Positions 34,501 to 43,365 are shown, numbered from the stretch's first letter. The stretch: DNA of 64,000 nt from Alcanivorax sp. (GCA_022449455.1 JAKUPL010000015.1:44879-108878), one strand, 5' to 3'. Made by a program: numbers and translations. Notes: generated by a model not told the origin, from the letters alone.

Positions 34501-35901
34501 CTACCGCACCACGACGAAGAAAATTCCCCCGTCCCGGTTCACCCGCAACAGCAGCGCCGCCTTCTTATCGGTTACCGCGCCCTGCAGCTCGCTCATATTG
34601 GCGATGTCCTTGCGGTTGGCGTTGATGATCACGTCGCCCCGGCGCAGGCCGGCCCGCCAGGCGGCGGAGTTACGTTCCACCTTTTCCACCAGCACGCCCT
34701 GGTCGGCGTGGCTCAGTTCGCCCTCGCGCAGATTGCGCAGATCGGCGCCTTCCAGGTACTGGGAAATGGCGTTGCCGGCGCTGGCTTTCTCGCCGGACTC
34801 GGTGATCACCGCCGTTACCTGCCGCTCCTTGCCGTCGCGCAGGATATTCAGCTCGATTTTTTCACCCACCGGCGACAGGCCCACCTTGTTGCGCAGGTCC
34901 GAGGCGCGGTTCACCGGCACGCCGTCCACCGCCTGCACCACGTCGCCGGCTTTCAGCCCGGCCTTGGCGGCGGCGCTGTCGCCCACCACATTGGTGATCA
35001 CCACGCCCTTGCGGGCTTCCACGTTAAGCGCCTCGGCCAGCTCGTCGGTGAGGTCCTGCACGGTGACGCCGAGCATGCCCCGGCGCACCTCGCCGTGCTC
35101 GATCAACTGGGTCATCACGTTCTCGGCCATGCTGGTGGGAATGGCGAAGCCGATGCCCACATTGCCGCCGGCCGGCGCCAGGATGGCGGTGTTGATGCCC
35201 ACCAGTTCACCCTGCAAATTGACCAGCGCGCCCCCGGAGTTGCCCGGGTTGATGGAGGCGTCGGTCTGGATGAAGTTTTCATAGCCCTCGATGCCCAGGC
35301 CGGTGCGGCCCAGCGCCGAGACGATGCCCGAGGTCACGGTCTGGCCCAGGCCGAAGGGGTTGCCGATGGCCACCACGAAATCACCCACCCGCATCAGCGA
35401 GGAATCCGCCAGGGTTACCTGGGTCAGGTTGTCGGCGGATTCCAGCTTGAGCACCGCCAGGTCCACTTCCTGGTCCTGGCCGACCAGTTCCGCGGACAGT
35501 TCGCGGCCGTCGGTGAGCGTCACCTCGATCTTGTCGGCGTTGCGCACCACATGGGCATTGGTCAGCACGTAGCCGTTGTCCGCGTCCACGATCACCCCGG
35601 AGCCGGCGGCCACCGCGCGGCGGGTGGGCGCCTGTTCCGGCAAATCGAAGAAGCGACGGAAGAACGGGTCCTGCATCAGCGGGTTCTGGGCCTGCCGTAC
35701 CTGGGCCTCCACCGCGATGTTGACCACCGCCGGCGACACGCTTTCGATCATCGGCGCCAGCGACGGCATGGCGCCGCCGTTCGGCGTGCGGTCGGGCAGG
35801 GCGGCGCCGGCGGTCTGTGAGAACGCCAGCAGCAGGGCGCCGGCCCAGGCCAAAAGAAGGGAATGTTTCGAGGCAGTGAATGAGGTCAATGGGGTGTACA
35901 A
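34501..35901 (-). CDS. Do-family periplasmic serine protease (DegQ/MucD/HtrA type)
   Basis: 466 residues with a signal sequence (about 1-35), a trypsin-like domain and two PDZ domains (from about 265 and about 370). The triad is visible: His in LTNAHVVRNA, Asp in DLAVLKLES, Ser in NPGNSGGALVN. It is a periplasmic chaperone-protease for misfolded envelope proteins. The start is probably TTG 35901 because AGGAGG lies 7 bases upstream; a TTG at 35907 is adjacent to that site. The MucD/AlgU operon is not beside it, so the orthologue name is left open. Confidence 0.92.
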   Translation of the reverse strand: MYTPLTSFTASKHSLLLAWAGALLLAFSQTAGAALPDRTPNGGAMPSLAPMIESVSPAVVNIAVEAQVRQAQNPLMQDPFFRRFFDLPEQAPTRRAVAAGSGVIVDADNGYVLTNAHVVRNADKIEVTLTDGRELSAELVGQDQEVDLAVLKLESADNLTQVTLADSSLMRVGDFVVAIGNPFGLGQTVTSGIVSALGRTGLGIEGYENFIQTDASINPGNSGGALVNLQGELVGINTAILAPAGGNVGIGFAIPTSMAENVMTQLIEHGEVRRGMLGVTVQDLTDELAEALNVEARKGVVITNVVGDSAAAKAGLKAGDVVQAVDGVPVNRASDLRNKVGLSPVGEKIELNILRDGKERQVTAVITESGEKASAGNAISQYLEGADLRNLREGELSHADQGVLVEKVERNSAAWRAGLRRGDVIINANRKDIANMSELQGAVTDKKAALLLRVNRDGGIFFVVVR

Positions 35902-35955
35902 GGTCAATCCTCCTTACCATTGAGGCGTAACGAGGCTTTCGACCGAAAACCGTGA

Positions 35956-36621
35956 TCAGGGTTCCAATTCGAAAATCCGCACCCGGTTGTAGTCCTCGGA
36001 TTCGCCCAGGTCCGGCCAGGTGGTGGCCCGCCAGTGGCCCAGCAGCGTAAAGCCCGGCGGGTCCAGATCGGCGATGCGCGAGTCCGCCAGCCATACCGGC
36101 ACCCCGGCGGCGCGGAATCGCGCCAGTAGCGGCAGATTGTCCCGGTCATAAAGAATGTCGGCGGCGGTGAGCCGGTCGGCCACCGCCAGGCAGGCGTCCA
36201 GATCGTCGCTCAGTTCCACGCGAACGTCGTTGAGCGCGGCGTTGGCCTCGGTGGCGGCCAGCGCGTCCGGGTCCAGGTCGCAGGCGATCACCCGGGCGGC
36301 GCCGGCGCGGGCGGCGGCGATCGCCACCACGCCGGAGCCCGGCCCCACGTCCACCACGCAGCGGCCCCGCACCCGTTCCGGGTGCGCCAGAAGGTGCCGC
36401 GCCAGCACCTGGCCGGAGGCCCAGCACAGGGCCCAGTAGGGCGGTGCTTCCATCAGCGCGTTGGCCACCGCCTGGTCGAGCCGCTCGTCCACCAGCCGGT
36501 CCAGCAGCCACAACGACAGCGACGGCACCAGCGGCAGCGGCGTGGCCAGCAGGCGGATGTCCGGCAGCAGCCGGTTGAGCCGCGCCTGCAAGGCGGCCGG
36601 AGGGTTACTGCACGGGGCCAC
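35956..36621 (-). CDS. Class I SAM-dependent protein methyltransferase (ETFB-KMT/PrmA-like)
   Basis: 221 residues. The Rossmann methyltransferase motif I is CVVDVGPGSGVVAIAAARAGA, with the acidic motif II ACDLDPDALAA. The upstream PPYWALCWASGQVLARHLL segment resembles the METTL20/ETFB lysine methyltransferase and PrmA group, which methylate lysines on proteins. The target is unknown. Start is GTG 36621, overlapping the end of trmH by 17 bases, so the two are likely co-transcribed. Confidence 0.8.
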   Translation of the reverse strand: MAPCSNPPAALQARLNRLLPDIRLLATPLPLVPSLSLWLLDRLVDERLDQAVANALMEAPPYWALCWASGQVLARHLLAHPERVRGRCVVDVGPGSGVVAIAAARAGAARVIACDLDPDALAATEANAALNDVRVELSDDLDACLAVADRLTAADILYDRDNLPLLARFRAAGVPVWLADSRIADLDPPGFTLLGHWRATTWPDLGESEDYNRVRIFELEP

Positions 36622-37306
36622 GACGGATCGCCTCGCTGAGCTGAAAGTTGAAGCGCCCGGGATCGGCCAGTTCGCCGTCCTCCCGCAGCGCCGGGTAGGC
36701 TACGCCAAAGCGCTGGCAGTGTTCCGCCAGTTTCGGGTGCGCCCATTTGAACAAGGTGTCGCGGTGCTGGGCCTCGCTCAGCCGCGAGCGGTCGTAGAGC
36801 CCGGCGGCACGCCGTTGCTCGCAGGCCTCGGCGAGAATGATGGCCGCCGCCACGCTGACGTTGAACGACGACACCATACCCATCATCGGAATGAACACGT
36901 GGCGGTCCGCCGCCGCCGCGCTGGTGGCGTCGACGCCGGTGCGCTCGGTGCCCAGCAGCAGGGCGGTGGGGCGGGTGTAGTCCACCTCCCGATAGGGCAC
37001 CGCCTGCTCCGACCAGTGCGCCGCCAGTACCTGCAGGCCGCGCTCGCGGGCCGCGCGGATGGCCTCCTCGCCGTCGTGGTGCTCGCGCACATTGACCCAG
37101 CGTTGCGAGCCCAGGGCGGTGCGCACCGTGTCGCGGGCCCGGTTGTTGGGCAGCGCGGCGTGCAGCTCCAGCACCCCCACCGCGTCGCAGGTGCGCACCA
37201 CAGCGGCGATATTGTGCGGCTTGTGCACGCCATCCATGATCACGCTCAGGTCCGGCTGGCGGCGGGCCAGGGTGGCCCGCAGGCGCCGCAGACGTTCCGG
37301 GGTCAT
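36605..37306 (-). CDS. trmH: tRNA (guanosine18-2'-O)-methyltransferase TrmH
   Basis: 233-residue SPOUT methyltransferase. Motif 1 (DGVHKPHNIAAVVRTCDAVGV), motif 2 (LLLGTERTGV) and motif 3 (IPMMGMVSSFNVSVAAAIIL) of the SpoU/TrmH family are all present. It 2'-O-methylates G18 in the D-loop of tRNAs. An AGGAGA site precedes ATG 37306. It is divergent from the CoA transferase gene and overlaps the downstream methyltransferase gene. Confidence 0.93.
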   Translation of the reverse strand: MTPERLRRLRATLARRQPDLSVIMDGVHKPHNIAAVVRTCDAVGVLELHAALPNNRARDTVRTALGSQRWVNVREHHDGEEAIRAARERGLQVLAAHWSEQAVPYREVDYTRPTALLLGTERTGVDATSAAAADRHVFIPMMGMVSSFNVSVAAAIILAEACEQRRAAGLYDRSRLSEAQHRDTLFKWAHPKLAEHCQRFGVAYPALREDGELADPGRFNFQLSEAIRRGPVQ

Positions 37307-37406
37307 GCTGTCTCCTGTCCGGGGGGAAGCGCGATTGTACCGTGTTCGTGGACGACGGCGGGAACAGGCCGGACAATAGCGGCCCTGGCGAAGCAAAGGA
37401 ACGGAC

Positions 37407-38612
37407 ATGAGCGAACGCGCGCTGCCCCTGGCCGGGGTCAAGGTGGTGGAACTGGGACAACTGATCGCCGGGCCCTTCGCGGGCACGCTGCTGGCCTATT
37501 TCGGCGCCGAGGTGATCAAGGTGGAGCCCCCCGGCGGCGACCCGATCCGCGGCTGGCGCAAGCTGGACGACAGCGGCACCTCGTTCTGGTGGCGCAGCAT
37601 CGGCCGCAACAAGCGCTCGGTGACCCTGGATCTGAAGAGCGACGCCGGCCGCGATCTGGCCGCCCGGCTGATCGACGGCGCCGATGTACTGATCGAGAAC
37701 TTCCGGCCCGGCACCCTGGAAAACTGGGGCCTGGGGCCGGACCGTTTCAGCGACAGCAACCCGGGGCTGATCTACACGCGCATTTCCGGCTACGGCCAGG
37801 ACGGCCCCTACGCGGACAAGCCCGGCTACGCCTCGGTGTGTGAAGGCATCGGCGGTCTGCGTTACGTCAACGGCTTTCCCGGCGAGCGGCCGGTGCGGCC
37901 CAATCTCTCCCTGGGCGACACCGTGGCCGGCCTGCACGCCGCCCTGGGTATTCTGCTGGCACTGTTCGAGCGGCGCGGCAGCGGCCAGGGTCAGGTGGTG
38001 GACGTGGCGCTCTACGAAACCGTGTTCAATCTGCTGGAGGCGGTGATCCCCGAGTTCGACGGCGCCGGGTTGATCCGCGAGCCGGCCGGGTCCACGGTCA
38101 CCGGCATCGTGCCCACCAACACTTACCGCTGCGCCGACGGCAAGTACGTGATCATCGGCGGCAACGGCGATTCCATCTTCAAACGGCTGATGACCACCGC
38201 CGGCCGCGCCGACCTGGCCGGGGATCCGCGCCTGGCCCACAACGCCGGCCGGGTGGAACACGAAGCGGAAGTGGACGGCGCCATCGAGGCCTGGTGCGCC
38301 ACCCTGGACAGCGCCGAGGTGCTGCGCCGGCTGGAAGACGCGCGGGTGCCCTGCGGCCCGATCTACAGCGCCGCGGACATGATGGCCGACCCGCACTTTC
38401 AGGCCCGGGGCCTGTTCCAGCAGGTGGAGATCAACGGCCGGCCGCTGAAGATTCCCGCCATGGCGCCGCGCCTGGCCGGCACCCCCGGCGGCACCCGCTG
38501 GCCCGGCGGTGACGCCGGTGGCCACACCGAGGCGGTGCTGCGCGAGGAACTGGGCCTGACCGAGCAGGAATTCCGGCGCCTGAAGGACGACGGCGTGTTC
38601 GGCCCCTCCTGA
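37407..38612 (+). CDS. CaiB/BaiF-family CoA transferase
   Basis: 401 residues of the family III CoA transferases: LAGVKVVELGQLIAGPFAG near the start, FGAEVIKVEPPGGDPIRGW, and the catalytic aspartate Asp171 in LSLGDTVAGLHAALG. These enzymes move CoA between organic acids; the donor and acceptor cannot be read from sequence. AAAGGA precedes the ATG. No acyl-CoA dehydrogenase or racemase gene lies beside it to hint at the pathway. Confidence 0.9.
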   Translation: MSERALPLAGVKVVELGQLIAGPFAGTLLAYFGAEVIKVEPPGGDPIRGWRKLDDSGTSFWWRSIGRNKRSVTLDLKSDAGRDLAARLIDGADVLIENFRPGTLENWGLGPDRFSDSNPGLIYTRISGYGQDGPYADKPGYASVCEGIGGLRYVNGFPGERPVRPNLSLGDTVAGLHAALGILLALFERRGSGQGQVVDVALYETVFNLLEAVIPEFDGAGLIREPAGSTVTGIVPTNTYRCADGKYVIIGGNGDSIFKRLMTTAGRADLAGDPRLAHNAGRVEHEAEVDGAIEAWCATLDSAEVLRRLEDARVPCGPIYSAADMMADPHFQARGLFQQVEINGRPLKIPAMAPRLAGTPGGTRWPGGDAGGHTEAVLREELGLTEQEFRRLKDDGVFGPS

Positions 38613-38631
38613 TTCCGCCCGGGGGTGTCCT

Positions 38632-40236
38632 TTAATTCAGCGGAAAGTCGGTCCAGCCGTCCACCCAGGTGCGCGCCGCGCCGGGCCGTACCGCCCCCAG
38701 ATAGAGCGCGCCCTCGTCCCAGAACTCCCCCTGGGGTGGCGCCACCGCCCCGTCCTTGAGCGGCGAGTTGCGCGCCGGCGTGTAATCGGGCCGGACCAGA
38801 TCGGTGGCGTTGCGCGTGTACATCGGGTCCTCGCCGAAACGCAGGCCGGGCAGGGTGCGGAAGAAACCTTCCTCATCCAGACCGCCGTCGTCATCGCCGT
38901 CCCCGGCCTCACGCTCGAACCAGCTCACGCCGCGGGCGCCGACGCCGTGCACCACCACCCCCTGGAAGGTGAGCCGGCCGGCATTCAGGTTGGCCACGGT
39001 GCTGGTGTCCTGGATATCCAGGGTTTCGCCGGAAAAACCGCTGATCACCATATTGTGGAAGTGGCCGCCGGTGCCCTCGCGCAGGGTCATGGCCCGGTGA
39101 TGCTGGCTGTGGCTGCGCGGGCTGATCAGGCTGACGTTGTACATCACCGGTTCGGACCTGGGTTCGGCGTCGTGGCGGTCGCCGTTGTTGTCCGCTTCGA
39201 AACCGTTGTCGCCGACGCTGCTGTACTGCTGGGCGATCAGAAACTGCACCCGGCCGCGCCAGCCCCAGTCCCAGTCCAGCGAATCGTCGCCGGCGCCGGT
39301 GATCAGCACATGGCGCAGGTCGGCGGTGCCACCGAACAGCTCGATGCCGTCGTCCAGGGCCCGGTGCACCTGCACGTGACGCACGATGGTGCCGCTGCCG
39401 CAGCCGCCCAGGGTCAGGCCGTTCAGTTCGTTGTTGGCGTAGACCTCGAAGCCGGCGAACTCGATGCGCGCGTATTCCAGCACGCCGCAACTGCCGTCGG
39501 CGTCGCGGCCGCCGAAGGCGCCCCGGGGATCGTTGTCCGGCACCCCTTCGATGTGCGCCTCCGGTTGGTTGACCGGCGCCTCGCCGAGCAGCACCAGGCC
39601 GCCCCAGTCGCCGGGCTGGCGGGTCCCTTCCGGTTGGTTGCTGGTGAACAGAATCGGCGCGTCCGCCCGGCCGGCGGCGTGCAGCCGGGCGCCACGGGTT
39701 ACCACCAGGGCGGCGCCGGGTCGGCCTTCCACCCGGGTACCCGGTTCCAGGGTCAGGGTGCCGCTTTGCACATAAACGATGCCGTCCAGAATCCAGGTGC
39801 GGTCCGCGCCCCAGGTGGTGTCGCCGTCAAGGACGCCGCTCACCACCTGCTCGCCGGCCACCATCACCAGAAGTGGCCGGTACAGCAGGGCCGCGGCGGC
39901 CACCAGCAGCACCGCCAGGGCGATCAGCCAAAGCTTGCCGCCGGCCCGGCGGGTGGGTTGCGGCGCCGGCGGCGCGCCGGCCACCCCGGCCGTCGGTTGG
40001 CGGCCCAGCAGCACGCCCTGACGATTGGCGGTTTTCAGTGTTCGCGCCAGCTCCCGGATGCGCGGATCGTCGCTGGTGAGCGCCTGCTCGATCACTTCGG
40101 CGCGGTACTCGGAATCGTTCAGCAGGGTATTGAAATGAATAAAACGCAGCCCGCCGCCGTCGCCGCGGTCGTAGTTCTGCTTCAGTTGCCACAGCAACTC
40201 CACCAACCGCGCGCGCGGCGATGACTCGGCGCTCAT
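38632..40236 (-). CDS. Membrane-anchored right-handed beta-helix protein of unknown function
   Basis: 534 residues. The N-terminal about 95 residues are cytoplasmic and helical (charged, LVELLWQLKQNYDRGDGGG), followed by one membrane segment (about 100-120, LWLIALAVLLVAAAALLYRPLL). A long periplasmic part has a beta-helix pattern with LDG/GTL rungs (SGTLTLEPGTRVEG, GSGTIVRHVQVHRALDDGIELFGG) and Asp/Asn-rich turns (DNNGDRHDAE, GDGDDDGGLDEEG). Similar sequences occur as uncharacterised lipoprotein- or carbohydrate-associated proteins. The inside-out topology makes a transmembrane signalling or anchoring role possible, but this is inference. GGGGGAG precedes ATG 40236. Confidence 0.75.
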   Translation of the reverse strand: MSAESSPRARLVELLWQLKQNYDRGDGGGLRFIHFNTLLNDSEYRAEVIEQALTSDDPRIRELARTLKTANRQGVLLGRQPTAGVAGAPPAPQPTRRAGGKLWLIALAVLLVAAAALLYRPLLVMVAGEQVVSGVLDGDTTWGADRTWILDGIVYVQSGTLTLEPGTRVEGRPGAALVVTRGARLHAAGRADAPILFTSNQPEGTRQPGDWGGLVLLGEAPVNQPEAHIEGVPDNDPRGAFGGRDADGSCGVLEYARIEFAGFEVYANNELNGLTLGGCGSGTIVRHVQVHRALDDGIELFGGTADLRHVLITGAGDDSLDWDWGWRGRVQFLIAQQYSSVGDNGFEADNNGDRHDAEPRSEPVMYNVSLISPRSHSQHHRAMTLREGTGGHFHNMVISGFSGETLDIQDTSTVANLNAGRLTFQGVVVHGVGARGVSWFEREAGDGDDDGGLDEEGFFRTLPGLRFGEDPMYTRNATDLVRPDYTPARNSPLKDGAVAPPQGEFWDEGALYLGAVRPGAARTWVDGWTDFPLN

Positions 40237-40370
40237 GGTCCACTCCCCCGGAATATTTTCGTAGTGACAGGGGAGTGTGCGGCGGGGGCATGACGGCTTT
40301 ATGAAGGAAGCTGCAGGCGGCGGACCAGCCAGGCCGTGCCGGCCAGCTCAAAGGCCCCCGCCGCTTGCCG

Positions 40371-41963
40371 CTATTCGGCGAGGATTTTGTCGGCCGCTTT
40401 TTCGGCGATCATCACCGTGGGGGCGTTGGTGTTGCCACCGATCAGGGTCGGCATGATGGAGGCGTCCACCACCCGCAGGCCCTCCAGGCCGTGAACCTTG
40501 AGATCCGGGTCCACCACCGCCTGGTCGTCCACGCCCATCTTGCAGGTGCCCACCGGGTGATAGATGTTGTCGCACTTCTCACGCAGGAAGGCGCGAATCT
40601 GCTCGTCGCTTTGCACGCCATCTCCGGGCAGGATCTCGGCGCCGCGCCACGGCGCCAGCGCGTCCTGGGCCATGATTTCGCGCATTGCCTTGACGCCGCG
40701 CACCATGCCTTCCATGTCGTCCGCGTGGCTCAGAAAACGCGGGTCGATCAGCGCCGGCGAGCGCGGGTTGGCATCGGCCAGACCGATGGTGCCCCGGCTC
40801 TTCGGCCGCAGAATGCAGACGTGGCCGGAGTAGCCGTGGCCGAAACTGAACAGCCAGTTGAGCCCGTGATTATCCAGCTTGGCGGCGGTGAGGTGCAGCT
40901 GCAGATCCGGGCGCGGTTCCTCGGCGCGGGATTTGATGAAGCCGCCGGCCTCGGCCACGTTGGAGGTAAGCTGGCCGTTGCGGTGCACGAAGAAATCCCA
41001 CAGCGCCTTGGCACCGGTGAACGGCAGCTCCCAGGAACCCAACGACAGGGTGTCGTGGCGGCGGTTGCGGTGCACCACCAGCACGTCCGGATGGTCCTGC
41101 AGGTTTTCCCCGACACCGGGCAAATCGTGCACCAGCGGAATGCCGTGGCCGGCCAGTTCGTCGCGCGGGCCGACCCCGGACAGCTTCAGCAACTGCGGTG
41201 AATTGATGGCGCCGCCGGACAGAATCACCTGGCCCGCTTCGATCACCTGGCGTTGGCCGCGCCGTTCCACTTCCACGCCGGTGGCCCGCTTGCCGTCGAA
41301 CACCACCCGGTGGGCGAGGGTGTCGGTCATCACCGTCAGATTGTCGCGCTCCAGGGCCGGATGCAGATAGCCGCGCGCCACGCCCCAGCGCTCGCCGTCC
41401 TTCTGGTTTACCTTGTAGAGCGCCACGCCTTCCTGGGTGGCGTTGTTGAAGTCGTCGGTGGCCGGGTGGCCGGCCTGCACGCCGGCGCGCACGAACGCCT
41501 CGCTGACCGGATGCCGGAAGCGCAGCTCGGCGATGTTCAGGTTGCCCCGGTCGCCGTGGAATTCGTCGGCGCCCGGCTCGTAGCGCTCCGACCGTTTGAA
41601 CAGCGGCAGCACGTCCTGATAGCCCCAGCCCGGGTTACCGAGTTCCTGCCAGTGGTCGTAATCCCAGGGATGGCCGCGGGTATAGCACATGGCGTTGACC
41701 GCCGAGGAGCCGCCCAGGGTCTTGCCCCTCGGAATATAGATCTGGCGGTTGTTGAGCGCCTTCTGCGGCACCGTGTAGTAACGCCAGTTGCGGGCGTTGG
41801 AGCGCATCAGCCAGATGATGCCGGCGGGGATGCGGATGAACAGGCAGTTGTCATCCGGACCGGCCTCGATCAGGCATACTTTGTTGTTCGGATTTTCCGA
41901 CAATCGGTTGGCAAGCACGCAACCGGCGGAGCCGGCGCCCACGATCACATAGTCAAACGGCAT
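40371..41963 (-). CDS. GMC-family alcohol/choline dehydrogenase (AlkJ/BetA-like)
   Basis: 530 residues of the glucose-methanol-choline FAD oxidoreductases. The FAD Rossmann motif is GAGSAGCVLANRLSE at the start; the GMC signatures are PRGKTLGGSSAVNAM and GGAINSPQLLKLSGVG. The C-terminal catalytic histidine lies in NIYHPVGTCKMG. In hydrocarbon degraders AlkJ oxidises medium-chain alcohols to aldehydes; BetA oxidises choline. No betB or alkane hydroxylase gene is adjacent, so substrate is open. AGAGGG precedes ATG 41963 and three 17-bp direct repeats lie just upstream. Confidence 0.9.
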   Translation of the reverse strand: MPFDYVIVGAGSAGCVLANRLSENPNNKVCLIEAGPDDNCLFIRIPAGIIWLMRSNARNWRYYTVPQKALNNRQIYIPRGKTLGGSSAVNAMCYTRGHPWDYDHWQELGNPGWGYQDVLPLFKRSERYEPGADEFHGDRGNLNIAELRFRHPVSEAFVRAGVQAGHPATDDFNNATQEGVALYKVNQKDGERWGVARGYLHPALERDNLTVMTDTLAHRVVFDGKRATGVEVERRGQRQVIEAGQVILSGGAINSPQLLKLSGVGPRDELAGHGIPLVHDLPGVGENLQDHPDVLVVHRNRRHDTLSLGSWELPFTGAKALWDFFVHRNGQLTSNVAEAGGFIKSRAEEPRPDLQLHLTAAKLDNHGLNWLFSFGHGYSGHVCILRPKSRGTIGLADANPRSPALIDPRFLSHADDMEGMVRGVKAMREIMAQDALAPWRGAEILPGDGVQSDEQIRAFLREKCDNIYHPVGTCKMGVDDQAVVDPDLKVHGLEGLRVVDASIMPTLIGGNTNAPTVMIAEKAADKILAE

Positions 41964-41981
41964 GGCGCCCTCTTTGTACTC

Positions 41982-42032
41982 AAGCTGTCATCGAACTAAA
42001 GCTGTCATCAAACTAAAGTTGTCATCAAACAA
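41982..42032. promoter_or_regulatory. Three 17-bp direct repeats upstream of the GMC gene
   Basis: Head-to-tail units AAGCTGTCATCGAACTA, AAGCTGTCATCAAACTA and AAGTTGTCATCAAACAA at 41982-41998, 41999-42015 and 42016-42032. They end 18 bases before the GMC start and would sit on its leader or promoter. Such spaced direct repeats are typical of regulator binding sites, but no cognate regulator is identified. Confidence 0.7.
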
Positions 42033-42401
42033 TGGCACTATAGACCTCGCCCGTGAAGGTCGTGAATGGCCCGGCGTCGGTGCGCCCCGGCCAATGCGCC
42101 CGGGCAACCCGTCCCTCACCTCGTAACGGCATCGTGGTTGCGGACCCGCGTCCGGGCTGTTTATGATTTGTGCAATTCTGTTTCTGGTTAGCCGGTCGCG
42201 GTCGGTTAACCAGAGACCAGGGCAGGCGCCGCCCCAGCGGCCGCGCCGCCAGAAAGCGCGGACGTGCTGACCCCTTTCCCGCCTTTCTTGCCGCCGTCAC
42301 CGAATCGTCAGTTTTCGGAACCGCGCCCGTCATCGGGTGGCCCGGTTCCTTTACAGGCCCGCCGACGCGGGCAACGACGCGTCGTGCGACGAGGTGGGCG
42401 G
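42033..42401. other. Intergenic region between the divergent GMC and HNH genes
   Basis: No convincing coding frame. It contains one clear inverted repeat at 42183-42214 (TCTGGTTA...TAACCAGA, 16-base GC loop), inside a locally AT-richer stretch (TTTATGATTTGTGCAATTCTG just before it) that may hold the promoter of the HNH gene. The rest is GC-rich with nothing recognised. Confidence 0.5.
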
Positions 42402-42980
42402 ATGAGCGAACGTATTTTAAGGTTGGACCGTATTTTAAGATTGGACAAAGCCGGCACGCCGGTGGAGTGGCTGGACTGGCAGGCGGCGGCGGTGCTCTAC
42501 GCGCGGGGGCTGGTGACCTGGACCCTGGGCGACGTCATCTATCAGCTGCGCGGCGGTGTATGCCGTCTTACCGGCGATCGCTCCCGTCTGGCCCTGCATT
42601 CGATCATCGCCTGCGACGGCCTGGCCAGCCCGCGCCGCCGCACCCGGCCACCGCTCACCAACCGCGCCCTGTTCCGCCGCGACCAACACCTGTGTCTGTA
42701 CTGCGGCAAGACCTTCCCCGAAGCGCAACTCACCCGCGATCACATCCGCCCCACCTCCCGGGGCGGTGGCGACCACTGGCTGAACGTGGTGGCCGCCTGC
42801 CGGCGCTGCAACCAGCACAAGGGCGACCGCCTGCCGGAGGAAATCCATATGGAATTATTGGCGCTGCCCTATGTGCCGAACATGGCGGAGTACCTGGCGC
42901 TGATCAACAGCCACCGCATTCGCGGTGACCAGATGGATTTTCTGCGCGGGCAGTTTGGCAAAAACAGCCGGCTTCTTTAG
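42402..42980 (+). CDS. HNH endonuclease
   Basis: 192 residues. The C-terminal HNH domain has two CxxC zinc pairs (CLYCGKTF and CRRCNQHKG) flanking the catalytic DHIRPTSRGGGDHWLNVVAACRRC region, the 5-methylcytosine-restriction/McrA-like HNH_5 pattern. The N-terminus carries an exact in-frame duplication (RILRLD RILRLD). These stand-alone HNH proteins are common in marine gammaproteobacteria; role in restriction or repair is unproven. GAGGTG lies 5 bases before ATG 42402. An ATG at 42264 in the same frame lacks a site and gives an atypical N-terminus. Confidence 0.85.
   Translation: MSERILRLDRILRLDKAGTPVEWLDWQAAAVLYARGLVTWTLGDVIYQLRGGVCRLTGDRSRLALHSIIACDGLASPRRRTRPPLTNRALFRRDQHLCLYCGKTFPEAQLTRDHIRPTSRGGGDHWLNVVAACRRCNQHKGDRLPEEIHMELLALPYVPNMAEYLALINSHRIRGDQMDFLRGQFGKNSRLL
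42411..42446 (+). repeat. 18-bp in-frame tandem duplication at the start of the HNH gene
   Basis: CGTATTTTAAGGTTGGAC is repeated at once with one mismatch (G to A). Translated it doubles Arg-Ile-Leu-Arg-Leu-Asp at residues 4-9 and 10-15. It looks like a recent slippage event. Confidence 0.9.
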
Positions 42981-43007
42981 AACAAACCGTCCCGTTAAAT
43001 CGTGCCA

Positions 43008-43036
43008 CCAAAAAAAGCGGCGCCCAGAGGGCGCCG
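43008..43036 (-). terminator. Intrinsic terminator oriented on the minus strand
   Basis: Stem CGGCGCCC-AGA-GGGCGCCG (43018-43036) preceded on the plus strand by an A-run (43010-43016), i.e. followed by T7 on the minus strand. The plus strand has no T-run after the stem. Confidence 0.7.
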
Positions 43037-43135
43037 TGGAATCGTTTGGCTCGGGAGAGCTATCGAGGATAAATCCCCGGTGTTGACGGATGGGACTTCG
43101 CCAACACGGGAAAAGTATGTTTGGGACCCGCTTCA
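43008..43135 (-). ncRNA. Candidate minus-strand structured RNA ending in an intrinsic terminator
   Basis: Read on the minus strand, the stretch shows a bulged hairpin (CCGTGTTG ... CAACACCGG) followed by a GC hairpin and seven T. No gene on the minus strand feeds this terminator: both neighbours run on the plus strand. A small RNA is one explanation; a terminator blocking antisense transcription is another. No convincing promoter was found and no known RNA family is recognised. Confidence 0.22.
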
Positions 43136-43136
43136 A

Positions 43137-43365
43137 AAACATTCGCTGTACAGCCGTTCACAAGCGCTTCGTTGGTCAATATGTGTCCGTCCCGGTTTTT
43201 CGCCGCCGGGCATCAGGCCGGCGCGCAGACCCGGCAGGGCCGGAATGGCGGCCTTGCGGAGGGTCATTTTTTTCAAACGCTTCGCCAAATCGGAAACGGC
43301 AACTGTGGTAGCTTTGCCGGTCAGGCTTCAAGTCTCTCCAAATAACCACAAAGGCGGTCAAAGGA
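43137..43365. other. Upstream region of the alpha-2-macroglobulin gene
   Basis: Non-coding. It has an AT-richer segment at about 43140-43200 and a T-run near 43265-43275 (CATTTTTTTCAAACG). No confident promoter hexamers were found. A weak AAGG lies close to the ATG at 43366. Confidence 0.4.

Noticed and set aside
41982..42032. CRISPR array
   Set aside because: Three contiguous 17-bp units without spacers and no cas genes nearby.
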